Source of the DNA: Croceivirga sp. | GTDB taxonomy: Bacteria > Bacteroidota > Bacteroidia > Flavobacteriales > Flavobacteriaceae | Direction of reading: 5' to 3' | DNA: 64,000 nucleotides | Assembly: GCA_028281025.1 (NCBI GenBank) | Contig: JANQKR010000017.1 | Span: 1-64,000, forward strand | Shown here: one piece after another, positions 54,655-63,469 of the stretch | How positions within the stretch are numbered: position 1 is the first letter of the stretch | Layout: each line of letters starts with the position of its first letter | The notes under the pieces: model-generated | What the model was told of the DNA's origin: nothing | The model's input: the letters and a program-made list of their open reading frames with translations, nothing else | Database searches by the model: none | Translations under genes and position numbers: made by a program

Positions 54655-55731
54655 ATGAGATGGGTCCTTGGTACGTTAGTCTGTTTCCTCCCATGGATGG
54701 GGTATCCCCAAAATTTGGTCAAAAACCCAAGTTTTGAGGATTTTTTGGAGTGTCCCAATACCTTGGGAACTTTTGGGGTACAGCTCAAATCCTGGTCAAC
54801 ACCCACCCAGGGTTCAACGGATTATTTCAATACCTGTAGTACGGTGATGGGAGCACCCGAAAACTTCAATGGCATACAGCATCCCAAATTTGGCAATGCC
54901 TATGCCGGTCTTTATTTCTTTGCGCCTTCGGATTACCGGGAATACATTCAGGTGGAATTGAAAAGAACCTTGCAAAAGGACCAAAAATACCATTTGGGGT
55001 TTTACGTAAGTTTGGCGGAAGGGTCCGATTTTGCGGTAAAGGATTTTGGAGTGGTGTTAAGCCATAAGGCTATCGACATCAAAACAAAAAAACACCTGTC
55101 CAAGGGAAGCTTATTTAAAGTAAAGGGAAATCAATTTCAGCAATTTGAGATAGGCCATACGGATTTTCATGAGGATAAATCCATTTGGTTGCGGGTACAT
55201 ACCATGTTTATCGCCAAAGGTTTTGAACGTTATTTGATTTTGGGAAACCTAAGGGACAACAAATCCACCAAAAAGGTTCGGACCAAGCGAAGGGAAACCA
55301 AAAAAGGGGCCTATTATTATATCGATATGGTTTCCCTAACTTCCGAAACCAAGGAAAGCGGACCTGAAAGTGAATTGGTGACAAATACACTTCATGAATT
55401 TGAGAACGTCCATTTTGATTTTGATGGATTCGGTATAGATGGGGCAGCGGAGAAAGAATTGTTAAAGGTATATCAGCGGTTGGAAAACCATAAGGATTTA
55501 CATTTGGAAATTCACGGACATACGGACAACAAGGGCAGTGAAGCGTACAATCAGGCCTTATCGGAAAGGAGGGCAAAAACCGTGGTGGACTATTTCTTAA
55601 AAGCGGGGATAGCTTCCCACCGAATCTCATGGAAAGGCCACGGGAGCACAAAACCGAAGACGACCAATGATTCTGAACAGGGACGTGCACAAAATAGACG
55701 TGTTGCGTTTTTGTTGTACGAATCGCACTGA
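54655..55731 (+). CDS. OmpA-family protein, paralogue 1
   Basis: A 358-residue exported protein: signal peptide (MRWVLGTLVCFLPWMGYPQ), an N-terminal domain beginning NLVKNPSFEDFLECPNTLG that resembles carbohydrate-binding/jelly-roll modules (N-P-S-F-E), and a C-terminal OmpA domain (FENVHFDFDGFGIDG; HGHTDNKGSEAYNQALSERR) that binds peptidoglycan through the aspartate of HTD and the arginine of SERR. One of three tandem paralogues with identical layout. It may anchor a surface-exposed domain to the cell wall. Confidence 0.9.
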   Translation: MRWVLGTLVCFLPWMGYPQNLVKNPSFEDFLECPNTLGTFGVQLKSWSTPTQGSTDYFNTCSTVMGAPENFNGIQHPKFGNAYAGLYFFAPSDYREYIQVELKRTLQKDQKYHLGFYVSLAEGSDFAVKDFGVVLSHKAIDIKTKKHLSKGSLFKVKGNQFQQFEIGHTDFHEDKSIWLRVHTMFIAKGFERYLILGNLRDNKSTKKVRTKRRETKKGAYYYIDMVSLTSETKESGPESELVTNTLHEFENVHFDFDGFGIDGAAEKELLKVYQRLENHKDLHLEIHGHTDNKGSEAYNQALSERRAKTVVDYFLKAGIASHRISWKGHGSTKPKTTNDSEQGRAQNRRVAFLLYESH

Positions 55732-55789
55732 TGGATGCCATTAAAGGCAATAAACCACTGATTAATAGAGTTATATAAGAAATGATGGC

Positions 55790-56881
55790 ATGTTGAGGTC
55801 CCAAATCTTAGTTGTTCTTCTTTTTAGTTGCCTAGGTCAGTCCTCCCCAATTTTTTCCCAGAATTTGGTCAAAAATGGTGGGTTTGAGCTGTTGACCGAA
55901 TGTCCCGAAGGGGTAAGCAGTTTGGCCAGGAATGGTGTGCACCTAAGCTCGCCAACCGCTGGAACGACGGATATTTTCAGTACCTGCTCTTCGGGAAAGG
56001 TTGCTGTGCCAAGGAATTTCAGGGGAACCCAAAAGGCGCTGTTCGGTAACGCCTATGCCGGACTTTACCTGTTCTCACCAAACAACTATCGCGAGTACAT
56101 CCAGTTTTCACTGGATACGATTTTGGAAAAGGGTACGTATTATAACTTACGATTTTTTGTATCGCTTGCGGAGACTTCCACAGTGTCGACACCTTCTCTA
56201 AATGTGCTCTTTACCGATGGCCCCATTGCTTTGGGTACGTCAAAAAACCTATCCAAAAACCGACTTCTGAAGCATGAGGGAAGTAAATACTCGTTTCAAA
56301 AGCTTAGTTGGACGGGCAGTTATGTCAATGTTGACGATTGGGTGGAGGTAAAGGTGAGGTTTAAGGCCAAGGGCTTTGAACGGGGAATCATCTTGGGAAA
56401 TTTCCGAAACGATCAATTGACCATTAAGAGAAAGACCAATGAATACCGAAATGGCACAAAGGAGTTTGCCTATTATTATATTGATGAAGTAACATTGCTA
56501 AAGGATGCCCAGCAGGAGTACCAAATGGGTGAGGCCTATGTGATTGACGGGGTACGGTTTGATACCGATAGTTACGAGCTTTCAGGGATTGCCAAGGAAA
56601 AGATCCGTGAGTTGTACAAAAAAATACAAACCATTCCCAATATAAAGATTACCATCAATGGCCATACGGATGATATGGGTTCCGAAGGCCATAACGAATT
56701 CTTATCGCACAAAAGGGCGAAATCCGTAGCGACATATTTGGTTGAACTGGGGTTTCCCAATGAGCGTATTGTTTGGGAAGGACATGGCAATCGAAAGCCT
56801 TTGATCCCAAAATTTACCGAAGAGGCCCGCTTACAGAACAGACGGGTGGACTTTGTGATTACCGATTTTGAGGACCAGTAA
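55790..56881 (+). CDS. OmpA-family protein, paralogue 2
   Basis: A 363-residue exported protein with signal peptide (MLRSQILVVLLFSCLGQSSP), N-terminal domain starting NLVKNGGFELLTECPEGVS and C-terminal OmpA domain (DGVRFDTDSYELSGIAKEKI; NGHTDDMGSEGHNEFLSHKR). The peptidoglycan-binding aspartate is present. About 59 bases separate it from paralogue 1. The start ATG at 55790 gives the shortest signal peptide without overlapping the previous gene. Confidence 0.9.
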   Translation: MLRSQILVVLLFSCLGQSSPIFSQNLVKNGGFELLTECPEGVSSLARNGVHLSSPTAGTTDIFSTCSSGKVAVPRNFRGTQKALFGNAYAGLYLFSPNNYREYIQFSLDTILEKGTYYNLRFFVSLAETSTVSTPSLNVLFTDGPIALGTSKNLSKNRLLKHEGSKYSFQKLSWTGSYVNVDDWVEVKVRFKAKGFERGIILGNFRNDQLTIKRKTNEYRNGTKEFAYYYIDEVTLLKDAQQEYQMGEAYVIDGVRFDTDSYELSGIAKEKIRELYKKIQTIPNIKITINGHTDDMGSEGHNEFLSHKRAKSVATYLVELGFPNERIVWEGHGNRKPLIPKFTEEARLQNRRVDFVITDFEDQ

Positions 56882-56900
56882 GAGCTGGAGTATCCAAAAA

Positions 56901-57266
56901 TCAATGACCGCGTTCCTGTTTATCGGAGCTTTGTGGTGGGAGTTCCTCATTGATCAATAACTCCCTAAGTTCATCCCCATATTCCAAAATAATTTCCCCA
57001 GCATTACCGGCACTCAGCACAAAAAAGGATTCCGTTTTGTACCCCGCGGAACCAATGCTGATTTTCCAATGAAAATCCTGCTCACTGGTAAGGGAGAAAT
57101 TCCCGTCATAGTCCGTATGGACCACATTCTTTGAAGATTCCAAAGTCACGGATGCCAAATAGATGGGTAGCCCGAGTTCATCAACGATTTTTCCCGTAAC
57201 CGTGTGTTGGGCCTGACCAGATATTGGGGCAAGAGCCAATAATAGCACAATGGTCAAAATGCGCAT
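56901..57266 (-). CDS. Exported CarboxypepD_reg-like single-domain protein
   Basis: A 121-residue exported protein: signal peptide (MRILTIVLLLALAPISGQAQ), then a lone carboxypeptidase regulatory-like domain (HTVTGKIVDELGLPIYLASV; YDGNFSLTSEQDFHWKISIG; GYKTESFFVLSAG), a beta-sandwich normally found at the N-terminus of TonB receptors. It has no barrel behind it, so it may be a detached domain of unknown use. It is inserted in opposite orientation between OmpA paralogues 2 and 3. The ATG at 57266 is used; the longer frame to 57425 has an improbable leader. Confidence 0.72.
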   Translation of the reverse strand: MRILTIVLLLALAPISGQAQHTVTGKIVDELGLPIYLASVTLESSKNVVHTDYDGNFSLTSEQDFHWKISIGSAGYKTESFFVLSAGNAGEIILEYGDELRELLINEELPPQSSDKQERGH

Positions 57267-57416
57267 TATAGCAAGATTTGGACTACAAGAACGAAAAAAA
57301 ACCAATTTTAGTATGCTGTGTTTCGGGATTTCGATATCCGTAAAATAGTGGAAATAGCATACTAAAGCCCCCAAAAATGCGTTTAAAACCCTAGCGAGAA
57401 CCCAAATCATGACCCT

Positions 57417-58502
57417 ATGACACATATCTACTCTCGCGTACTCACAATTTTTTGTTTATTGATAGGTGGTTCCCTTCTGGGACAGAACCTTATTTTGAAC
57501 CCCGGGTTTGAAGACTATGCTACATGCCCTTCCAATTTTACAAGTTTGGCCGCTTTGTTGCAGGACGTTTCCCAGCCAACCTCCAGTTCAGGGGACTATT
57601 TCAACCAATGTAGCTCTGAGGATTTTGGTATTCCCTCCAATTTTAAGGGAAATCAAGCTGCTGCGGAAGGCTCGGGATATTTGGGTTTGTATTTCTATGC
57701 ATTGAACAACTATCGTGAATATGTTCAACTGGGAACGCAAAGGACCTTACGGGAGAAGTTCCCCTATAAAATAGCATTTAAGGTAAGTTTGGCCGAAGCC
57801 TCCACGCTGGCCTTGAAAAACATGTCCGTAATACTTACCAATGGTAGATTACGTTTGCCCAATAGTGCCACATTGACCCATGAACGTCTGGATTTACAGG
57901 AAGGTCTGGAGTTTCATGAGGTGGCCCTAAAAGCGGATAGGTCCCTGGCCAACGCAGAGGAATGGATTACATTGACGGGCGAATTTGAGGCCAAAGGTTA
58001 TGAAAGCCATATTCTCGTGGGCAATTTTCAAAACAATACCAATACCAAACTGGTAAAACAGGACAGGGCGGTAATACCCAGTGATTTTTCCTATTATTTT
58101 ATCGATGATTTTCAATTGGAGGAATTGCCGAGGGTCAATTATGAAAAGGATAAAATTTATGTTTTGGAACACAATCCCTTTGAACCAAAAGGGTATGAAC
58201 TGGATGAATCCGCCATGGCCAGTGTCAAGAAAATTTTCAAGTACCTGAAGGAAAATGCAGAAGTACAATTAAAAATTACCGGGCATTCCAATGATGCGGG
58301 CACTCCCGAATACAATAAATTTATCTCCTCCTTACGGGCAAGGGCCGTTGCCCTTTACCTCAAAAAATTGGGGATTGCGGATGATAGGATCGTATGGGAA
58401 GGCGTGGGGGATTCCAAACCCCTGCGAAACGGAAATATAAAGCAAGGACATTTGGCCAATCGCAGTGTGGAATTTGTGATGACCAAGTTTAATGACCAAT
58501 AA
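57417..58502 (+). CDS. OmpA-family protein, paralogue 3 (altered peptidoglycan-binding motif)
   Basis: A 361-residue exported protein with signal peptide (THIYSRVLTIFCLLIGGSLL), N-terminal domain NLILNPGFEDYATCPSNFTS and C-terminal OmpA domain (VLEHNPFEPKGYELDESAMA; ITGHSNDAGTPEYNKFISSL). The usual HTD motif reads HSN here, so the aspartate that contacts peptidoglycan in OmpA is replaced by asparagine; the arginine in SLRARAV is kept. Binding may be weakened or altered. It ends just before an intrinsic terminator. Confidence 0.88.
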   Translation: MTHIYSRVLTIFCLLIGGSLLGQNLILNPGFEDYATCPSNFTSLAALLQDVSQPTSSSGDYFNQCSSEDFGIPSNFKGNQAAAEGSGYLGLYFYALNNYREYVQLGTQRTLREKFPYKIAFKVSLAEASTLALKNMSVILTNGRLRLPNSATLTHERLDLQEGLEFHEVALKADRSLANAEEWITLTGEFEAKGYESHILVGNFQNNTNTKLVKQDRAVIPSDFSYYFIDDFQLEELPRVNYEKDKIYVLEHNPFEPKGYELDESAMASVKKIFKYLKENAEVQLKITGHSNDAGTPEYNKFISSLRARAVALYLKKLGIADDRIVWEGVGDSKPLRNGNIKQGHLANRSVEFVMTKFNDQ

Positions 58503-58527
58503 CCGTTTTTAAGGCGAACAAGACCGG

Positions 58528-58558
58528 AACCCCAAGAGCTATTTTCTTGGGGTTTTTT
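58528..58558 (+). terminator. Intrinsic terminator after the third OmpA paralogue
   Basis: AACCCCAAGA (58528-58537) pairs with TCTTGGGGTT (58545-58554) around a 7-base loop, followed by TTTT. A strong stem with a T-run directly behind the stop at 58500-58502 region; it closes the OmpA transcription unit. Confidence 0.85.
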
Positions 58559-58588
58559 ATTCCTTATTTTTGGGAAAAGCCAAACCCG

Positions 58589-60214
58589 ATGAGATATCAA
58601 TACGTATTACCCCTCCTCTTAATAACTGCCTTTTCCTGTCAAAAAAAGAAAATGGTGGATTTGATTGTCACCAATGCCAACATCTATACCGTGGATTCCA
58701 CCTTTTCCAAAGCCACGGCCCTGGCCATTAAAGATGGGGAATTCGTTGCAGTTGCCACGGATGGGGAAATAGCCGCTGCCTTTGAAAGCACTTCGGTATT
58801 GGATGCCGAAGGGAAAACCATTGTTCCTGGACTGATTGATGCCCATTGTCATTTTTATGGTCTGGGGATGAATCAACAGGTAGTAAATTTAAGGGGAACC
58901 AAAAGCTATCAGGAAGTGCTGGATAAGGTAAGTGCCTTTCAAAAGGAAAAACCCTCCAATTTTATTCAGGGCAGGGGTTGGGACCAAAATGATTGGGAGG
59001 TTAAGAAGTTTCCAACCAAGGAAGCTTTGGATGCATTGTTTCCCAATACCCCGGTTGCCCTGGAACGGGTGGATGGCCATGCCTACCTGGTAAACCAAAA
59101 AGCGTTGGATATGGCCGGAATTACCGGAAGTACCCAAGTGGATGGCGGGGAGATTGTAAAGGATGATCAGGGCGTACCCACTGGCGTTTTGGTCGACAAT
59201 CCCATGGGGATGGTGGATGCGGTAATTCCCAAACCCAGTAAGGCCACACAAATACAAGCCTTAAAAGATGCGGAAGCCATTTGTTTTGATTATGGTTTGA
59301 CCACGGTGAATGATGCCGGGTTGCCCCGCGCTACCATTGAATTGATTGACAGCCTACAACAGGCCGGGGCGTTAAAGATCCGTATGTATGCGATGGTCAG
59401 TAATACACCCGAAAACCTGGACCATTATTTGAGCAAGGGCATCCTGAAAACGGACCGATTGAACGTTCGGTCCATAAAGGTATATGGAGATGGTGCCTTG
59501 GGTTCCCGGGGTGCGGCACTAAAAGAGCCCTATTCGGATAAACCGGGGCATTTTGGCGCTATGATTACCCCAGTGGACAAAATAGGGGAACTGGCGGAGC
59601 GTATTGCGGCCACGGAATACCAAATGAACACCCACGCCATTGGGGATTCCGCCAATATTGTGATTTTACGGGCCTATGAAAAGGCATTGGAGGGAAAACC
59701 GGACCGAAGATGGAAGGTGGAACATGCCCAGGTGGTTTCCCCATCCGATTTCGATTATTTTGAAAAAGGAATCATTCCGTCCGTACAGCCGACCCACGCC
59801 ACCAGTGACATGTATTGGGCCGAAGATCGCCTGGGTGAAGAACGCGTACAGGGAGCCTATGCCTTTAAGACCCTATTGGACAAGGCCGGAATAGTGGCCC
59901 TGGGAACCGACTTTCCTGTGGAGCGGGTAAGTCCATTTTTAACCTTTTATGCCGCTGTGGCCCGACAGGATTTGGATGAGTATCCCGAGGGTGGCTTCCA
60001 GATGAAGGATGCGCTATCCCGGGAAGAGACCCTAAAAGGTATGACGCTTTGGGCGGCCTACTCCAATTTTGAGGAAAATGAAAAAGGGAGTATCGAAGTA
60101 GGAAAACAAGCCGATTTTGTGATTCTTAGCGAGGATATGATGACCATTCCCCATAAAGCCATTCCAAATCTTAAAGCGGAACAGGTTTTTTTGGGTGGGG
60201 AGCAAGTAAAATAG
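58589..60214 (+). CDS. YtcJ-type amidohydrolase
   Basis: A 541-residue metal-dependent hydrolase of the YtcJ/LAF3 amidohydrolase group. It has a lipoprotein-like signal (MRYQYVLPLLLITAFSCQKK), LDAEGKTIVPGLIDAHCHFY (first metal-binding H-x-H), NTHAIGDSANIVI, WKVEHAQVVSPSD (metal-binding histidine), and ALGTDFPVERVSPFLTFYAA with the metal aspartate. Substrate is unknown. The ATG at 58589 starts the signal segment. The lipobox (AFSCQ) suggests it is a lipoprotein in the periplasm. Confidence 0.88.
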   Translation: MRYQYVLPLLLITAFSCQKKKMVDLIVTNANIYTVDSTFSKATALAIKDGEFVAVATDGEIAAAFESTSVLDAEGKTIVPGLIDAHCHFYGLGMNQQVVNLRGTKSYQEVLDKVSAFQKEKPSNFIQGRGWDQNDWEVKKFPTKEALDALFPNTPVALERVDGHAYLVNQKALDMAGITGSTQVDGGEIVKDDQGVPTGVLVDNPMGMVDAVIPKPSKATQIQALKDAEAICFDYGLTTVNDAGLPRATIELIDSLQQAGALKIRMYAMVSNTPENLDHYLSKGILKTDRLNVRSIKVYGDGALGSRGAALKEPYSDKPGHFGAMITPVDKIGELAERIAATEYQMNTHAIGDSANIVILRAYEKALEGKPDRRWKVEHAQVVSPSDFDYFEKGIIPSVQPTHATSDMYWAEDRLGEERVQGAYAFKTLLDKAGIVALGTDFPVERVSPFLTFYAAVARQDLDEYPEGGFQMKDALSREETLKGMTLWAAYSNFEENEKGSIEVGKQADFVILSEDMMTIPHKAIPNLKAEQVFLGGEQVK

Positions 60215-60319
60215 GCAAACAAACAAATACCAATTACTTGTTTTGACTTCCATCGGGCGATTGGCAATGTATTTTATAGCGAAATAAACAAGTTGGCGGT
60301 AATTAAAACAGACCTCACA

Positions 60320-61237
60320 TTGAAAAATCCCATCATTACATGCTCGGTATTGGTGTTTGTACTCTTTATAAATGCATGCAAAACAGAAAATTCGACTAAA
60401 AAAAGGCATGACTCTTCAATCCAGGAGAGCCTCTATTTTGGACAAAAACCACCGGGCTTACTTCCTGAACTATTTGCGCCAGGTCTTGTTTCCATTGAAG
60501 GGCGATATGAGTTTGGAATTTCGTTCGCTCCCGACCTCAATGAAGTGTATTTTTCAGCCAAGGAAGTCGATGAAACCACGGTTATTTATTACTCAAGACG
60601 CAAAGATAAAAAGTGGTCACCCATTAAAAAGGTAGATTTCACCAAAGGGGAAAAAGATACCGAAATGAAGCCATTTGTGAGTTTGACTGAAAATAAAATA
60701 TACTTTACTGCCTATAACGCCGAATCGAGAAATACAAAAATTTGGTATGTAACCCGCACCAAGGACTCTTGGAGTAGTGCAAAAAAACTCGAAACGCCCA
60801 TAAATGGGGATCGTGTATTTAATGTAAACCAAGGAAGAAGTGGGGACTTTTATTATACCAATATTGCCAAGCGCAAAATGTTTTATACCACCGACGTAAA
60901 TGCTGAGTTTTCGGAAGTAAAACAGATGAATATTGAATTTGGCATTCAGGGTTTCATCTCACCTTCCCAGGATTACCTGGTCGTAAATGCGAGAAACAAA
61001 GAAGAGGAATCGCGGAAGGATAACGACCTTTATGTGTACTTTAAAGGGAAAGACGGGACATGGTCTAAACCCTTTAACCTTGGGAAGGAAGTAAACTCCA
61101 CCTTTTCAGAAACCGTTCCGAGCATTACACCCGATGGAAAGTATTTGTTCTTTAGTAGATATAACGAAGAAGGGGGATTATCCAACTTTTATTGGGTGAG
61201 TACGGAAGTTATTGATAAAGTAAGACCAAAACCATAA
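60320..61237 (+). CDS. PD40/TolB-type beta-propeller lipoprotein
   Basis: A protein of about 305 residues with a lipoprotein signal (KNPIITCSVLVFVLFINACK). The start is taken as the TTG at 60320; a TTG 27 bases upstream is an alternative; no ATG gives a full signal segment. The body has PD40/WD40-like repeats (FGISFAPDLNEVYFSAKEVD; KPFVSLTENKIYFTAYNAES; VPSITPDGKYLFFSRYNEEG). The same family is encoded at 63470, with other small genes between them. Function unknown; the gene is separated from the upstream amidohydrolase by a palindromic spacer. Confidence 0.78.
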   Translation: MKNPIITCSVLVFVLFINACKTENSTKKRHDSSIQESLYFGQKPPGLLPELFAPGLVSIEGRYEFGISFAPDLNEVYFSAKEVDETTVIYYSRRKDKKWSPIKKVDFTKGEKDTEMKPFVSLTENKIYFTAYNAESRNTKIWYVTRTKDSWSSAKKLETPINGDRVFNVNQGRSGDFYYTNIAKRKMFYTTDVNAEFSEVKQMNIEFGIQGFISPSQDYLVVNARNKEEESRKDNDLYVYFKGKDGTWSKPFNLGKEVNSTFSETVPSITPDGKYLFFSRYNEEGGLSNFYWVSTEVIDKVRPKP

Positions 61238-61282
61238 AACCAACGTCAACAAGGCGGCTGGCAAACATTTAAGAATATAAGA

Positions 61283-61708
61283 ATGAAAATAAATATTCCC
61301 AATTGGGTCATTATCGCAGGAGGAATAGGACAGATTTTTACTGCACTCATTTACCCTTACATCAGGCATCGTGTGTTTGATTGGTATAATGATGTCAAAC
61401 AACTCAAGCCCTTAAATCAGGAAATAGCTAAAACTTATGGACGTTATATTCAAGGGCTTAACTTCTCATTCGGATTAATTGCTATTCTAATGCCATCGGA
61501 CCTTAAAAGTGGGACTAACCTAGCTCTGGCCTTAACTGGGCTTATAGGCGCATACTGGATTGGTAAGGTCGCAACACAGTTTGCTTATTATCCAATGTAT
61601 CAAATACCTCAAAAGCCTATTTTTAAGTTTGGGAGCTACGGAATGAATTTTTTATTTGCTTTTTTCGCAGTTATCTATGCCCTTCTATTTATAAATAACT
61701 TAGCCTAA
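61283..61708 (+). CDS. Small integral membrane protein, unknown
   Basis: A 141-residue protein with about four hydrophobic segments (VIIAGGIGQIFTALIYPYI; FSFGLIAILMPSD; LALALTGLIGAYWIGKVATQ; MNFLFAFFAVIYALLFINNL). No family I can name. It lies 45 bases after the PD40 gene and is followed by the first attC-like palindrome, so it looks like one cassette unit. Confidence 0.65.
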   Translation: MKINIPNWVIIAGGIGQIFTALIYPYIRHRVFDWYNDVKQLKPLNQEIAKTYGRYIQGLNFSFGLIAILMPSDLKSGTNLALALTGLIGAYWIGKVATQFAYYPMYQIPQKPIFKFGSYGMNFLFAFFAVIYALLFINNLA

Positions 61709-61720
61709 AAATTAAAAAAC

Positions 61721-61890
61721 TGCACCTAACAACGGCTATGATCTATTGCAGAGTTCTTTTAACTTTAAACCTATTAACCATTAGCACGGTAGGATTTCGA
61801 CGGACTCATCCTGCGAAAAGTGTCTTCCTCTCACAATATAGGATTATGCGTCGAAGACAATAACCAAATCATGGCCCAGACCGTTAGCAG
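61721..61890 (+). repeat. attC-like palindromic repeat 1
   Basis: About 170 bases between two single-gene units. The left end TGCACCTAACAACGG and the right end GACCGTTAGCAG are imperfect reverse complements (CTAACAACGGCTATGAT against ATCATGGCCCAGACCGTTAG), and an inner stem pairs 61796-61811 with 61841-61855. Such a long imperfect hairpin with AAC/GTT-type ends is what integron attC sites look like. Resemblance only; no integrase gene is in view. Confidence 0.55.
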
Positions 61891-62038
61891 TTAGTTTAAA
61901 AAAATCAAATAGCAAACTCGTACCTATTTAAAGCAACCCTATGACCACTTTGCACATCTTAAGGGAAAGACAACCTTAATTTGGATGTTTGATCCATCCA
62001 AATAAATCGTTTCCTATAAAATCAATATATAAAGTGCT

Positions 62039-62494
62039 ATGAATATGAGACAGAGTTTTAAAATTGGAATACGGCTTTTCATTCTCGGATTGCTATTCCT
62101 AGGTGCTGTTAGCTGTGACAATGATGACGAATCTTCCCTATCGGAATTAACATCGGAATTGGAAGGTAGTTATACTGGAGTTTTTACTGTGGAATATTCT
62201 GAAGATCCCATTTTCTATGACCAATTAATGCTTACAAATGAAGTCACCATCGAATTTGAGAATGGAACTTTTACGTGCTCAAATGGAGAAAACTTTATTC
62301 CCGCGGGAGGAAGTGGAACATATGAAATGAACGGAACCAAAATCACTTTTAACGATGAGAATGGATGGTTTGCCAATTTTGATTGGAATCTGATTTTGGA
62401 TGGGGAATATAACATTGGGGAAAGGAATTCTGAAATCGTAATCTCAGCACGTAAGGAAATTGGATCTTATACGTATCGATTAGCTAAACCCTAA
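62039..62494 (+). CDS. Small lipoprotein, unknown
   Basis: A 151-residue lipoprotein with signal MNMRQSFKIGIRLFILGLLF and lipobox LGAVSCDNDDE (cysteine at about residue 29), then a short beta-barrel-like lipocalin-type sequence (LEGSYTGVFTVEYSEDPIFY; NGTFTCSNGENFIPAGGSGT). No named family. It is a single gene between attC-like repeats 1 and 2. Confidence 0.7.
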   Translation: MNMRQSFKIGIRLFILGLLFLGAVSCDNDDESSLSELTSELEGSYTGVFTVEYSEDPIFYDQLMLTNEVTIEFENGTFTCSNGENFIPAGGSGTYEMNGTKITFNDENGWFANFDWNLILDGEYNIGERNSEIVISARKEIGSYTYRLAKP

Positions 62495-62610
62495 AAACCG
62501 AACCGCCAATACAATACATAGCGCAGGTGTGGATTTGGTAATGTGCCAGGTACTGATTCCCAAACTGTTGTAAACTACTTTATCCCAGCGGAACAAAAGT
62601 TTAAAACCTA

Positions 62611-62805
62611 CCGCTAACAAGGGCCATAATTTACCCACATACTTGTCGGGAAAGTAGCTGCAATTCCTTAACTTCAAAATCAAAAGCCATCAACAGCTGG
62701 ATTGCTGTTTGCCGGAAGACAGGTGCCTTGGCCAAAAATTTGTGCCTTCCTCTTGTTAATGCTCGTCGGAGGCAAGGAATCATGGTCGAGACCATTGTGT
62801 GCAAG
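62611..62805 (+). repeat. attC-like palindromic repeat 2
   Basis: About 195 bases. The left end CGCTAACAAGGGCCATAATT and right end AATCATGGTCGAGACCATTG are imperfect reverse complements; an inner stem pairs TGCCTTCC with GGAGGCA near 62732-62774. The left and right motifs match those of repeat 1 (CTAACAA at left, GACC-A/G-TT at right). Confidence 0.5.
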
Positions 62806-62887
62806 CCAAAACGGCATTGTCAATAGGGTGTAAAACAACTATGGTTCGACATTTTTGTAGGTAGGTAACCAAATCGAAAAGGCTCAA

Positions 62888-63352
62888 ATGGATATGGAAA
62901 CGATTAGTTTAAGAAAGGCAACCATAAAAGACAGGGCCTTAGTGGTTGACTTTGATTATAACTTGGATAAAGTTGAGCATGTCCAACTAAAGAGGGCGGA
63001 AAAGATAACAAAAGCGATATTGGGCGAGGAATGCTTTATTATCTTGGCAGATAACAGCGCAGTTGGTTTTGTCATATTTGATTATCGTTTCTTTGATCTG
63101 GGATGGATAGAACTCATTATTATAGGGGAAAAACATAGGGGAAAAGGTATAGGTGGGCAGGCAATTGACCTTATATGCCAACAAAGTAAGACGGATAAGG
63201 TGTTTACTTCTACCAATAGTTCCAATATTCAAATGCAGAAAGCATTGGGTAAGGTTGGTTTTTCTTTTGCAGGTAAAATAAACGGCTTGGATGAAGGAGA
63301 TCCTGAGCTCTTTTACTATAAAGGGATTAACCTTAAGAAAGCGAAAAATTAA
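62888..63352 (+). CDS. GNAT-family acetyltransferase
   Basis: A 154-residue acyltransferase of the GNAT fold. Motif A for acetyl-CoA is IIIGEKHRGKGIGGQAIDLI (R/Q-x-x-G-x-G/A type); N-terminal strand ISLRKATIKDRALVVDFDYN and C-terminal KVFTSTNSSNIQMQKALGKV / FSFAGKINGLDEGDPELFYY complete the fold. Substrate is not readable. It follows attC-like repeat 2 by 82 bases. Confidence 0.87.
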   Translation: MDMETISLRKATIKDRALVVDFDYNLDKVEHVQLKRAEKITKAILGEECFIILADNSAVGFVIFDYRFFDLGWIELIIIGEKHRGKGIGGQAIDLICQQSKTDKVFTSTNSSNIQMQKALGKVGFSFAGKINGLDEGDPELFYYKGINLKKAKN

Positions 63353-63355
63353 ACT

Positions 63356-63436
63356 GAAAAACCAAACACATGGATGCGACCGCCTTCATTCCGGAAAAAA
63401 CAGAACCATCGGTTATCTGAGACCGTTGTAGCACTA
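63356..63436 (+). repeat. attC-like repeat 3, degenerate
   Basis: Between the GNAT gene and the last gene. The right end GAGACCGTTGTAGCAC (63419-63434) matches the right ends of repeats 1 and 2 (CAGACCGTTAGCAG, GAGACCATTGTGTGC), but the left core CTAACAA is not recognisable. Possibly a decayed or partly deleted site. Confidence 0.4.
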
Positions 63437-63469
63437 TAAATGTAAGAATACGTGAAAAAGGTGCCAGTT

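Noticed and set aside
55208-55804. Antisense open frame of 198 codons opposite OmpA paralogue 1
   Set aside because: No signal, motif or start context; fully overlapped by a real gene.
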